A stretch of DNA of 64,000 bases from Paenibacillus antri. GTDB taxonomy: Bacteria > Bacillota > Bacilli > Paenibacillales > YIM-B00363. Positions 18,138-26,021 of this stretch are shown here, piece after piece (position 1 is the first letter of the stretch; each line of letters begins with the position of its first letter). Where the stretch lies: positions 248,001-312,000 of the forward strand of contig NZ_VCIW01000005.1 of the NCBI RefSeq assembly GCF_005765165.1. The letters are read 5' to 3'. A model generated the notes under the pieces. It had not been told where the DNA came from. It saw only the letters and a list, made by a program, of their open reading frames with translations, and made no database searches. The position numbers and the translations under genes were made by a program.

Positions 18138-18920
18138 ATGTTCGTTGTGAGCGAAGTTCGCGCGGACCGAGGCGACCGTTGGTACGAGTCTGAAGCGCCG
18201 TCGAACGATATGACGCTTGTCGCGGTGTCCTACGGGAGATGCGTCTATTGGCTTGGGGCCGAGCAGGAGAAGGTCATTCTTGACAAAGGCGAACTGCTGC
18301 TGATTCCCGCCGGGGCGCTATTTTATGGAAAAGGGGTGCCGACGAACGTCCACGAAAAGTATGTCGTGCGGTTCTCCGTCGCCCCCGCGCAGGAGCCATA
18401 TTCACTCCCCGTTCTCGGAACCGCGAGATGGGTGAAATCGAAAGTCGGCGCGTTCGATCTGGTTCTTGAACGCTTGAAGGCTCTTCATACGGAACTGCAG
18501 GATCGGATCCCTCACGCCGATGCGATGGCAGGGGCGCTGCTGCTTGAGCTGCTGGTGATCTGGAACCGGGAGCTTGACCGCGGTCCGGTTGCGTCCGACG
18601 TCATACGTAACGTCGAACGCATGAAGCAATATATTCTCGATCATTACAGGGAAAAGGTGACGAAGCAGGAGCTTGGCGAACATATCGGGAAAAGTCCCAA
18701 CCATGCCGCGACTTTGTTTCGCCGGGTGACGGGGCAGACCATCAGCGAATATCTTCATCATGCCCGAATCCGCACCGCGAAGTATATGCTGAATGAATCG
18801 CTGCTGACATTGAGCGAGATCTCCGACTTCGTAGGATATTCGGACCTGTCCTATTTCCAACGAATGTTTAAGCGAATCGCCGGACATCCGCCTTCTTTCT
18901 TCAGGAGCGCGCGTAGGTAA
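18138..18920 (+). CDS. AraC-family transcriptional regulator
   Basis: This 260-residue regulator has an N-terminal cupin-like ligand-binding half (YGRCVYWLGAEQEKVILDKGELLLIPAGALFYGKG) and a C-terminal AraC DNA-binding domain with two helix-turn-helix motifs (VTKQELGEHIGKSPNHAATLFRRVTG and LTLSEISDFVGYSDLSYFQRMFKRIAGHPPSFFR). The start ATG 18138 has AAGGGGAG 9 bases ahead, and the frame is open to 18099. It is divergent from pyk and upstream of the EamA transporter. No target is obvious; the transporter has its own promoter and riboswitch. Confidence 0.92.
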   Translation: MFVVSEVRADRGDRWYESEAPSNDMTLVAVSYGRCVYWLGAEQEKVILDKGELLLIPAGALFYGKGVPTNVHEKYVVRFSVAPAQEPYSLPVLGTARWVKSKVGAFDLVLERLKALHTELQDRIPHADAMAGALLLELLVIWNRELDRGPVASDVIRNVERMKQYILDHYREKVTKQELGEHIGKSPNHAATLFRRVTGQTISEYLHHARIRTAKYMLNESLLTLSEISDFVGYSDLSYFQRMFKRIAGHPPSFFRSARR

Positions 18921-19001
18921 AGGTTGCGCTTGCTTGCTTAATGCGCGAACGCTTTCCAACCTTTGCCTCATTCTTCTGATGATTTAATATGCCGGCATGG
19001 G

Positions 19002-19030
19002 TTGACAGCATCTTACCTGCCATGTAATAT
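19002..19030 (+). promoter_or_regulatory. Sigma-A promoter for the riboswitch-EamA transcript
   Basis: A perfect -35 TTGACA (19002-19007), a 17-base spacer and -10 TAATAT (19025-19030). The expected start near 19037 gives a structured leader of about 240 bases. Confidence 0.85.
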
Positions 19031-19061
19031 ATGAAACGTTGTCGCATAAGCGAACAAATAT

Positions 19062-19200
19062 CATATTCCATTCGTATAACCTCGCAGGCCAATGCCGTGT
19101 ACACAGGGCGAGGGTTTCTACAGGGAGCCTTAACTTCCTAACTACGTAGCTATGAAAATGAGCATTACGCTCGTTTCAAGCGACGGGGTTAGGATTTTTT
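19062..19200 (+). ncRNA. Purine-type riboswitch (C74 class, atypical long L2) with ON-type terminator
   Basis: The leader has the purine aptamer layout. P1 is CGTA/TACG (19073-19076, 19143-19146) and J1/2 is TAA. P2 is CCTCGC/GCGAGG (19080-19085, 19108-19113). The invariant J2/3 GTTTCTAC lies at 19114-19121. P3 is AGGGAG/CTTCCT (19122-19127, 19134-19139) with loop CCTTAA, and J3/1 is AAC with C at the specificity position (19142). Pyrimidine 74 as C implies a guanine-like ligand. L2 is 22 bases instead of about 7. TCCTAAC (19136-19142), part of the aptamer, also pairs with GTTAGGA (19188-19194) ahead of T6 (19195-19200). Ligand binding should therefore block the terminator and switch expression on. 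The family match is by eye. Confidence 0.72.
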
Positions 19201-19275
19201 GCGTTCCAGCCGACATGCGAAACCGGGCACGAACGACATATCACAGCAATTCTAGACAACAGGGGGTACTGAGCA

Positions 19276-20229
19276 ATGAAATATTATGTGGCCGTTCTCG
19301 CAGGAGCCATGAGTTATGGCATATTATCAACAATCGTCGTATTGGCTTACGGGCAAGGCTATCAGCTGGGAGAAGTGGTCGGAAGTCAGCTTCTGACGGG
19401 ATTTATCCTATCGTGGACGCTCGCTCTATACACCAAATTCAAACAAGTCAGGAAGGCGCGCGAAGCGGGCCGAGGGGAAGGCGGGGCAGACTCGGTACAG
19501 GACTTGCAGCGGCTGACGTGGAAACACCGCCTGATGCTAATGGCCGCGGGTACGCCGAACGTCATTACCGGACTCGTCTATTATCAATCGCTTCGGTACA
19601 TTCCGGCATCGCTGGCCATTATCCTGTTGTTTCAGTTCACCTGGATCAGCGTGCTGATTCAGGCGGCGGGCAAGCGCCGGAGACCCGATAAAATAACGCT
19701 GTTGACGCTGCTGATCCTATTCGGCGGTACGCTGCTTGCTGCAGGGTTCTTAGAGCAGGGGGTTGGCGATTTCAACGTTTGGGGGATCGCATTGGGCATG
19801 GCGTCGGCAGTTAGCTACTCGCTGTTCGTCTTCTTTAGCGGCAAGGCCGTGCCGGACGCGCATCCGGTATACCGGAGCGCCTGGATGGTAACCGGCGGGC
19901 TGATTCTGCTGTGTTTCCTATTCCCGCCGACGTTCCTCTTCAACGGACTGATCTGGGGTCAGCTTCTAGCGTTCGGCTTGCTGCTCGGCTTCTTTGGAGC
20001 ATTCATTCCGCCCGTGTTATTCGCGTTCGGCGTGCCACACATCGGCGGCGGGATGGCGGGCATGATCGGTGCGGCCGAACTTCCGGTGGCGGTTCTCATG
20101 TCCTCGGTCGTGCTCCGCGAGCAAGTGAGCGTATTGCAGTGGATCGGCGTGATCGTCGTGCTCATCGGCGTCGTGCTGCCCGAGCTTCGCAAATTGCGAC
20201 TCCCGCGGTCAAATACGATGTATTCTTGA
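19276..20229 (+). CDS. EamA/DMT-superfamily transporter
   Basis: This 317-residue protein has ten predicted membrane segments in two EamA repeats, joined at about residues 145-160 by the basic loop AAGKRRRPDKITLL. The first repeat ends YYQSLRYIPASLAIILLFQFTWISVLIQ and the second carries AAELPVAVLMSSVVLREQVSVLQWIGVIVVLIGVVLPE, both typical of the family. An unusually long charged loop (about 57-85) follows the second helix. AGGGGG precedes the ATG. It lies behind a purine-type riboswitch wired as an ON switch, which suggests export of a purine-like compound, analogous to the adenine-induced efflux pump PbuE. That function is inferred from the leader. Confidence 0.9.
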   Translation: MKYYVAVLAGAMSYGILSTIVVLAYGQGYQLGEVVGSQLLTGFILSWTLALYTKFKQVRKAREAGRGEGGADSVQDLQRLTWKHRLMLMAAGTPNVITGLVYYQSLRYIPASLAIILLFQFTWISVLIQAAGKRRRPDKITLLTLLILFGGTLLAAGFLEQGVGDFNVWGIALGMASAVSYSLFVFFSGKAVPDAHPVYRSAWMVTGGLILLCFLFPPTFLFNGLIWGQLLAFGLLLGFFGAFIPPVLFAFGVPHIGGGMAGMIGAAELPVAVLMSSVVLREQVSVLQWIGVIVVLIGVVLPELRKLRLPRSNTMYS

Positions 20230-20246
20230 GAATGAGCTGCGAGGAT

Positions 20247-21077
20247 TTATTTCGAAACGTTAGGCTTCCACAAATAGCAGGTTTCAGGCGGAATGATGCG
20301 TGGGTCGAAGCGGGAGAGCTGGTAAAGAAAATAACACGTTTCGGGCAGATGATGTTCGAGGAACCGCAGGGTGAGTCTGCCGAGAAGCTCATCGTGACGG
20401 AACCGCTCGATCGTTCGTTCTACGAACGAATAGAATGCTATGGACGTGACCGACACGTCAACCGCAAACTTGCGCTGCACCGGGAAGCCAGGCGGGGTAA
20501 ATCGCAGGAAGCCGCCGATCGCGCGATTTTTCGCCATATGCGCTTGGAACGCATCGATGAATGTACGCGTTTGCTGCAGCGTCGGCAGCTCTGTGGGGTC
20601 GATATGATCGTACAGCAGAACCGCATGTCCGAGCTGATCCTCCAGCCACATGTCGAGTAAGCCGTAAAGCGACTTCGGCGGATACGATTTGCCGTTGACA
20701 TAATATCCGAGGATACGAAGGTACTCCTCATTTTCAAGCAGGGTTCCGTTAAAGTAAACCGGCATCAGCTGGAGATCAATGGCATTGCTTATCCTTAGAC
20801 GCTGTAACTCTCCCTCGAATCGGTAGTAACCATGAGCTACGGGCTGTGCAATGCGAGCGAAGTCGATCATGCTTTCATTGTCGACAGGGAGCGCTGCATC
20901 CAACGCCTGGAGCTGCGTGCGCAGCCGACCGAATGCCTGAACGTAGTCATGGGCCGCTTCCGCCCAGCGGGTTTCCCTTGCCGACAGGTGGTCGATCACG
21001 AACACCGCATGATCCTCTAGGATCCCGATCCAAAACAAGTGCTCGTTCCACGGGGACAAAGGCGGTTTGGCGGACAC
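20247..21077 (-). CDS. DUF2935 family protein (ferritin-like)
   Basis: This protein is 276 residues from the GTG at 21077, placed 10 bases after GGAG; the frame also contains a GTG 3 codons earlier that is too close to that site. Two homologous helical halves carry metal-ligand-like motifs: PWNEHLFWIGILEDHAVFV at the start, then LLDMWLEDQLGHAVLLYDHID and LRFLEHHLPETCYFLYQL. These match the DUF2935 family of Bacillales, considered ferritin-like or metal-binding helical bundles with unknown function. It converges on the EamA gene with only 17 bp between the stops and no terminator in that gap. Confidence 0.85.
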   Translation of the reverse strand: MSAKPPLSPWNEHLFWIGILEDHAVFVIDHLSARETRWAEAAHDYVQAFGRLRTQLQALDAALPVDNESMIDFARIAQPVAHGYYRFEGELQRLRISNAIDLQLMPVYFNGTLLENEEYLRILGYYVNGKSYPPKSLYGLLDMWLEDQLGHAVLLYDHIDPTELPTLQQTRTFIDAFQAHMAKNRAIGGFLRFTPPGFPVQRKFAVDVSVTSIAFYSFVERTIERFRHDELLGRLTLRFLEHHLPETCYFLYQLSRFDPRIIPPETCYLWKPNVSK

Positions 21078-21156
21078 GACGATCACGCTCCGTTCGGATT
21101 CGTTTTGTGTATGTTTATTGCAGATTGTTATGGTTTATGATTCATGCCATTAGGGA

Positions 21157-21188
21157 AAGCCGTCCAAGTGATATCGGGCGGCTTCTTT
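21157..21188 (+). terminator. Candidate + strand terminator upstream of the DUF2935 gene
   Basis: AAGCCGTCC (21157-21165) pairs with GGGCGGCTT (21176-21184), nine pairs including one G-T, followed by CTTTC. The only + strand gene before it is EamA, so read-through antisense to the DUF2935 gene may stop here. Confidence 0.5.
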
Positions 21189-21287
21189 CATGCGAACTCG
21201 AATTCACGGCGAGACGGAAATAACTTACGATACTATTAATAAACCATATTAACGAATCTTCTTTTGCAAGCGAGGGGCCGCTAATAA

Positions 21288-21516
21288 AAATACGAAGCAA
21301 GCATCACAGAGAAAATTAGCGCTTACTCGACGCAAATTCTCGACGATGTAAACCGAAATGCGACCCGGGAGTTAGAGCGGTACGAGAGGTTGACCGAAGG
21401 GATGATGCTTGGCGGCGTTAAAGGTTAAGAAGGTTAATGTTATAGAAAGGGGGCCGCTTGAGGTGAACGAGGTTCGCTCCCATGCAGAATATTTGAAAAG
21501 TTTACCGGTCGTCTAA
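21288..21516 (+). pseudogene. Possible decayed gene remnant with two coding-like fragments
   Basis: In one frame, 21288-21428 reads through as 46 protein-like residues without a start codon (contains ILDDVNRNATRELERYERL and ends EGMMLGGVKG, stop TAA). In a second frame the stretch from about 21412 to 21516 reads KVNVIERGPLEV then NEVRSHAEYLKSLPVV, stop TAA; a GTG at 21463 with AAAGGGGG upstream could start a 17-residue peptide. A strong terminator follows at 21548. Together this looks like the 3' end of a disrupted gene or a pair of tiny genes. I do not recognise the family. Confidence 0.35.
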
Positions 21517-21547
21517 CGAAGGAGGCAGGGGATCAGAAGAGATCGTC

Positions 21548-21577
21548 AAACCCGCATAGGTTGCTGCGGGTTTTTTT
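21548..21577 (+). terminator. Strong intrinsic terminator upstream of the Zur-controlled promoter
   Basis: AAACCCGCA (21548-21556) pairs perfectly with TGCGGGTTT (21565-21573), with an 8-base loop, and runs into seven Ts (21571-21577). It insulates the cnt operon from upstream transcription and implies a + strand transcript over 21250-21540. Confidence 0.9.
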
Positions 21578-21615
21578 GTGCATTCCGACAAGTTTAAATG
21601 AGGTGATGAGTTTAA

Positions 21616-21696
21616 TCGTAATTATTACGAATTGTATTGACTGTTTTTCTAATCGTGGTTATTATCGTACTTGAGTATAAATCGTAATCATTACTA
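21616..21696 (+). promoter_or_regulatory. Zur-controlled promoter with two Zur boxes
   Basis: A perfect 7-1-7 Bacillus-type Zur box TCGTAATTATTACGA lies at 21616-21630. A promoter follows: -35 TTGACT (21637-21642), 17-base spacer, -10 TATTAT (21660-21665). A second box TCGTAATCATTACTA (21682-21696) matches 7-1-7 symmetry with one deviating base and sits just past the start site. The TCGTAAT half-site distinguishes Zur from Fur (TGATAAT) and PerR (TTATAAT). Zinc-bound Zur should repress; zinc starvation should induce. Confidence 0.88.
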
Positions 21697-21716
21697 TTTA
21701 CAAACTGGGGGATGTT

Positions 21717-23324
21717 ATGAGTAGAAAGACGGTTATCTTTATCGCGTTGTTGATCATTGCGTGTTTGTCGCTAGCGGGTTGTAGCGGCGGAAAGGCAGGA
21801 AGCGCGGACGGCGCCGACCTCGGCCAAGAGTTAACTTACGCTACCGCGAAGGATATTAACGATATGAATCCCCATTTGTATACGGGCTCCATGCCGGCGC
21901 AAGGGATGGTCTACGAGTCGCTCGTAGAAAATACGAAGGAAGGGATAAAGCCTTTGCTTGCGGAATCGTGGGACATCTCCGAGGACGGCAAGGTGTATCG
22001 TTTTTATTTGAGGAAAGGCGTGACGTTCCATGACGGAGAGCCTTTCAACGCGGAAGCCGTCAAGCGAAACATCGAAGCCGTCCTACAGAATCGAGAGAAG
22101 CATGCTTGGATCAAACTATCGACTATGATTACGAGCTGCAACGCAATCGACGAGCATACGGTCGAATTGGTTTTATCGGAACCATACTATCCGACATTGC
22201 TAGAGTTATCGATGACGCGGCCGTTCGTCTTTCTTTCGCCGAAAGACTTCGTCGGAGGGGAAACGAAGAACGGCGTGAACGGACATCATGGAACAGGTCC
22301 TTACGTATTAACGGAACATAAAGCGGAGCAATATGCTGTGTTCGAGGCGAACGAAAGCTACTGGAACGGCGCGCCGCGCGTGAAGAAGATTACGGCGAAA
22401 GTTCTTCCGGCGGGCGAGACGACGTATTTGGCGCTGCTGAAAGGCGAAGTAAATTTCGTGTTTACGGACGATCGAGGGGCGGACAGTATCGACGTGGAAG
22501 CGATGGACAGCTTGGCAAGCTCCGGGGACTTCCAGTTCGTTCGAAGCGAGCCGATGAATACGAAGATGATCGTGGCGAACAGCAGCAAAGCCGACAGTCC
22601 GGTGAAGGAAACAGCCGTTCGCGAAGCGCTCTGGTATGCAGTCGACCGGGACACGATCAGCGAGCGCATCTTCAACGGAACGGAAACGGCGGCCGACACC
22701 TTATTCGCATCTAACGTCAATTACGCGAACGTCGAACTTCAGCGCCGCGACTTCGATTTGGACATGGCGGAAAGCATTCTTGAGCGTTCCGGTTGGTTGT
22801 CGGGAAGCGACGACGAAGTTCGAGTCAAGGACGGGATTCCGTTGTCCATGAGTCTATACTATGACGTCAATTCTTCGTCCCAGAAGTCGCAAGCGGAATT
22901 TATTCAAAGCACGGCGAAGCAGATCGGAATGCAGCTGGAGCTCGTCGGCGAGGAATCATCTTCGATCGCGAATCGGAGATCGACCGGCGACTATGACCTA
23001 CTGTTCAATCAAACTTGGGGGCTGGCTTACGACCCGCAAAGCACGATTGCAGCGTTTACTTCCGAAGCTTCTTATCTACATACGACGAGCGGCATTGCGA
23101 AAGCGGAGGAGTTGTATGAAAAAATCGGTCAAGTGACGGTATCCACGGAGGAGGCCGCGCGGAAATCGTTATATGCGGACATCTTAACGATCGTTCACGA
23201 CGGAGCGGTTTTCATCCCGATCACGAACGGCAGCGTCACGGTCGTGGCGCCGAAAAATCTGCAAGGCATCACATTTAAACAAACGCAATTCGAACTTCCG
23301 TTCGAGAACATGTATTTCGAATAG
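21717..23324 (+). CDS. cntA: Opine-metallophore ABC transporter substrate-binding lipoprotein CntA
   Basis: This 535-residue lipoprotein has signal sequence and lipobox LAGC with Cys22. The mature protein follows the NikA/CntA branch of the peptide/nickel binding family: YATAKDINDMNPHLYTGSMPAQGMVYESLV, VLQNREKHAWIKLSTMI, and AEFIQSTAKQIGMQLELVGEESSSIANRRSTGDYDLLFNQTWG. In Staphylococcus aureus, CntA binds metal-staphylopine complexes for uptake of zinc, nickel, cobalt and copper. The gene order A-B-C-D-F-E and the Zur boxes support a zinc metallophore rather than free nickel. GGGGGATG precedes the start. Confidence 0.88.
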   Translation: MSRKTVIFIALLIIACLSLAGCSGGKAGSADGADLGQELTYATAKDINDMNPHLYTGSMPAQGMVYESLVENTKEGIKPLLAESWDISEDGKVYRFYLRKGVTFHDGEPFNAEAVKRNIEAVLQNREKHAWIKLSTMITSCNAIDEHTVELVLSEPYYPTLLELSMTRPFVFLSPKDFVGGETKNGVNGHHGTGPYVLTEHKAEQYAVFEANESYWNGAPRVKKITAKVLPAGETTYLALLKGEVNFVFTDDRGADSIDVEAMDSLASSGDFQFVRSEPMNTKMIVANSSKADSPVKETAVREALWYAVDRDTISERIFNGTETAADTLFASNVNYANVELQRRDFDLDMAESILERSGWLSGSDDEVRVKDGIPLSMSLYYDVNSSSQKSQAEFIQSTAKQIGMQLELVGEESSSIANRRSTGDYDLLFNQTWGLAYDPQSTIAAFTSEASYLHTTSGIAKAEELYEKIGQVTVSTEEAARKSLYADILTIVHDGAVFIPITNGSVTVVAPKNLQGITFKQTQFELPFENMYFE

Positions 23325-23334
23325 ATCGACAAAT

Positions 23335-23364
23335 AAAGAGGGGAGCCGACCCCTTTTTATTTTT
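23335..23364 (+). terminator. Attenuating terminator between cntA and cntB
   Basis: AAAGAGGGG (23335-23343) pairs with CCCCTTTTT (23350-23358), with one G-T pair and a six-base loop, then ATTTTTG. It lies between two genes of one transporter, so it most likely trims transcription to favour the binding protein. Confidence 0.8.
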
Positions 23365-23381
23365 GCGGATGGAGGATAGCG

Positions 23382-24314
23382 ATGAGCTTTTATAGGTTCA
23401 AAAGGGTTCTTCTTTCGATTCCGTTGTTCTTGGCGGCTTCGTTCTTCACGTTCATTCTCATCCACTTATCGCCCATGGACCCGGTCGAAGTCGTATTGCA
23501 TGCGCAAGGCGTGCCGAAGATTACGGCAGAGTTGATCGCCCAAACCAAGGCGGAGCTCGGCATGGACCGCCCTTTCTTCGTTCGATACGTCAGCTGGTTC
23601 GTCTCCTGCCTGCAGCTTGATTTCGGAAATTCTTATGTGACGGGAAAGCCGGTGTGGTCGTTGTTGGGGCCGGCACTTCTGAACACGTTGAAGCTGACGC
23701 TCGTTTCGCTCGTTGCGATCATTGCGTTGTCCATCGGACTTGGGGTTGCCAGCGCTTGGAGGGAAGGGAGATTCGTCGACCGGTCGGTGAGAAGCGCGTC
23801 TTTCGTTCTAACCTCGATGCCGACGTACTGGTTAGGAGCGCTAATGATTTGGTTTTTCTCCGTAAAGCTTGATTTGCTGCCGACCAGCGGGATGGACTCG
23901 TTCAATAGCTACCTGTTGCCGGTCGTCTTGATCACGGTCAACTATGCAGGCATTTACTTCAGGATCGTTCGTAGTTCCGTGCTGAGCAATATGAACGAAG
24001 ATTATGTCTTATACTGCAGGGCATGCGGGTTGCCGGAGAAAACCGTCATGATGCATGTCATAAGGAATTCGCTGCAAGTAGCCGTTTCGGTTTTTTGCAT
24101 GGCGGTCCCGATCATTCTCGGAAGTACGGTCGTAGTCGAAAACCTGTTTGCGTGGCCGGGGCTAGGAACGCTTAGCGTGAACTCGATCCTCGCCAGGGAT
24201 TTTCCGATCATCCAAGCGTATGTTCTCGTCTTGGCGGCAGCCTTCGTCCTGTTCAACACGGTTTCCGACATTTTGAACGCGGCTCTCGATCCTAAATTAA
24301 GGAATGATCTGTAG
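23382..24314 (+). CDS. cntB: Metallophore ABC transporter permease CntB
   Basis: This 310-residue inner-membrane permease of the DppB/NikB type has the first helix FKRVLLSIPLFLAASFFTFILIHLSPMDPVE and six membrane segments. The EAA loop is NEDYVLYCRACGLPEKTVMMHVIRNSLQVAVSVF, and the family motif VVENLFAWPGLGTLSVNSILARDFPIIQ lies near the end. ATG has GGATGGAGG upstream. The next gene begins immediately after the stop (TAGATG). Confidence 0.88.
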   Translation: MSFYRFKRVLLSIPLFLAASFFTFILIHLSPMDPVEVVLHAQGVPKITAELIAQTKAELGMDRPFFVRYVSWFVSCLQLDFGNSYVTGKPVWSLLGPALLNTLKLTLVSLVAIIALSIGLGVASAWREGRFVDRSVRSASFVLTSMPTYWLGALMIWFFSVKLDLLPTSGMDSFNSYLLPVVLITVNYAGIYFRIVRSSVLSNMNEDYVLYCRACGLPEKTVMMHVIRNSLQVAVSVFCMAVPIILGSTVVVENLFAWPGLGTLSVNSILARDFPIIQAYVLVLAAAFVLFNTVSDILNAALDPKLRNDL

Positions 24315-25208
24315 ATGGCACTCTTAAGAAACGTACTAAGAGATCGTCTAGCTTCGATGTCTTTCAGTGTACTTGGCGCGGTTATGATCCTAGGGATTTT
24401 AGCTCCGGTTTTCGCGCCGCACGATCCCTACGAAGTGCATATGGAGCTTCGCTACGCATCGGCTTCATGGGAGTATTGGCTAGGGAACGACCACTTGGGG
24501 CGGTGCATCTTATCCCGGATGATCTACGGTATTCGCCCCAGCGTGTTATGGGTATTCGCTGCGCTTGTCTTGTCCGTCGGGCTTGGAGCCGCCCTGGGTT
24601 TTCTTGCGGGATATTTCAAAGGAACGACGGATGCCGTTTTGATGCGAATTTGTGATGTAATGCTTTCGTTCCCCGGCTATGTTATGACCCTGGCCCTTAT
24701 CGGCATATTGGGCGTAGGCCTCGAGAATATTTTAATTGCGTTTCTAATACTCAAATGGGCTTGGTTTACACGGATTATCCGCACTTCCGTCATGCAGCAT
24801 GCCGAAGCGAACTACGTTACATTCGCTAAAATCGCTGGGGTTAGCGATGCCAAAATTATGTTGAGGCATCTTGTTCCGGTGACGCTTCCCGATATCGCGG
24901 TCATCGCTAGCAGTTCTTTCGGTACGATGGTACTTCAAATTTCGGGGTTCTCTTTCCTAGGTTTAGGTATCCAAGCTCCGAATGCGGAGTGGGGGATGAT
25001 GTTAAACGAGGCCAGAGCGGTTATGTTCTCAAAGCCTGAATTTATGTTTGTGCCCGGATTCGCGATCATCGTTGTCGTATGCTTCACCAACTTCTTGTCC
25101 GATGCGCTTCAAGTTGCGTTAGATCCCAAGTTAATGGCTGCGAAACGGAAACCTCGAGGATGGTTTTCAGTTCAAGTCGGGAAGTTGGAAAGAAGAGAGG
25201 GGGCATAG
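24315..25208 (+). CDS. cntC: Metallophore ABC transporter permease CntC
   Basis: This 297-residue partner permease of the DppC/NikC type has a GILAPVFAPHDPYEVHMELRYASASWEYWLGNDHLGRCILSRMIYG N-terminal region, followed by five membrane segments and the EAA loop NYVTFAKIAGVSDAKIMLRHLVPVTLPDI. It carries the usual SGFSFLGLGIQAPNAEWGMMLNEARAVM signature. It starts directly after the cntB stop, so the two are translationally coupled. Confidence 0.88.
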   Translation: MALLRNVLRDRLASMSFSVLGAVMILGILAPVFAPHDPYEVHMELRYASASWEYWLGNDHLGRCILSRMIYGIRPSVLWVFAALVLSVGLGAALGFLAGYFKGTTDAVLMRICDVMLSFPGYVMTLALIGILGVGLENILIAFLILKWAWFTRIIRTSVMQHAEANYVTFAKIAGVSDAKIMLRHLVPVTLPDIAVIASSSFGTMVLQISGFSFLGLGIQAPNAEWGMMLNEARAVMFSKPEFMFVPGFAIIVVVCFTNFLSDALQVALDPKLMAAKRKPRGWFSVQVGKLERREGA

Positions 25209-25214
25209 GTTACA

Positions 25215-26018
25215 TTGAATATTTTGGAAATCGAGAATCTTACGGTTTGGGAACGAAGCACCGGGAAGGTGATCATTCCGGGGAATTCATTTGCAGTAAA
25301 ACAAGGAAGCTGTTTAGCGATCGTCGGGGAAAGCGGGAGCGGGAAGTCCGCAACCTGCAGGGCGATCATGAGATTGAACAAACCGGGACTCGTTCAGGCG
25401 GGGGACATCTACTTCAAAGGAGAGAACCTCGCCGCGCTCCCGGAGAAAGAAATGAGGAAGAAGAGGGGGAAACGGCTTTGCATGATTTTACAACATGGAA
25501 TGCGCGCTTTCGACCCTTCATGCGTCGTAGGCGTCCATCTCAAGGAAACGCTCGCCGAACATTTCGACTGGAGCCGCAGCGACATCGTGGAAAACATGAA
25601 GCATGCGATGGAAACCGTCATGCTGAAACATCCGCTGGACATCATGAATTCTTATCCGCATCAACTGTCGGGAGGCATGCTTCAACGGGTCATGATCGCA
25701 CTGGCCATCGTCCTGGAGCCTGACGTCGTCATCGCCGACGAACCGACGACGGCCCTCGATACGGTGTCTCAGTTCGAAGTCGTGGAACAGTTTATCCGGT
25801 TACGGGAACGGCTCGGGAACGCGATGATATTCATTTCGCACGATCTAGGCGTCGTTCGAAAGCTCGCCGACGAAGTGTTGGTAATGAAGGGCGGAAGCAT
25901 CGTCGAGCAGGGGACGAGCGAGGCAATCTTCAGGAACGCAAGACATGAGTACACTCGCTACTTAGTGTCTACAAAGCTGGCGTTGCAGCAACATTTTCAG
26001 CGACTTATGGGGGTGTAG
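25215..26018 (+). CDS. cntD: Metallophore ABC transporter ATPase CntD
   Basis: This 267-residue ATP-binding protein has Walker A GESGSGKS near residue 37, signature LSGGM, Walker B VVIADEPTTALD and the switch histidine in FISHDLG. It starts at TTG 25215 with AGAGAGGGGG upstream, 6 bp after the cntC stop. The length and the EYTRYLV C-terminal segment match the DppD/NikD/CntD subfamily. Confidence 0.87.
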   Translation: MNILEIENLTVWERSTGKVIIPGNSFAVKQGSCLAIVGESGSGKSATCRAIMRLNKPGLVQAGDIYFKGENLAALPEKEMRKKRGKRLCMILQHGMRAFDPSCVVGVHLKETLAEHFDWSRSDIVENMKHAMETVMLKHPLDIMNSYPHQLSGGMLQRVMIALAIVLEPDVVIADEPTTALDTVSQFEVVEQFIRLRERLGNAMIFISHDLGVVRKLADEVLVMKGGSIVEQGTSEAIFRNARHEYTRYLVSTKLALQQHFQRLMGV

Positions 26019-26021
26019 ACG

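Noticed and set aside
18919-18964. AAAGGTTG/CAACCTTT inverted repeat after the AraC gene
   Set aside because: Long loop and no T-run; could be chance, so not listed as a terminator.
19152-19691. 179-residue + strand open frame starting in the EamA leader
   Set aside because: It overlaps the riboswitch terminator and the true EamA frame and has no membrane or known motif.
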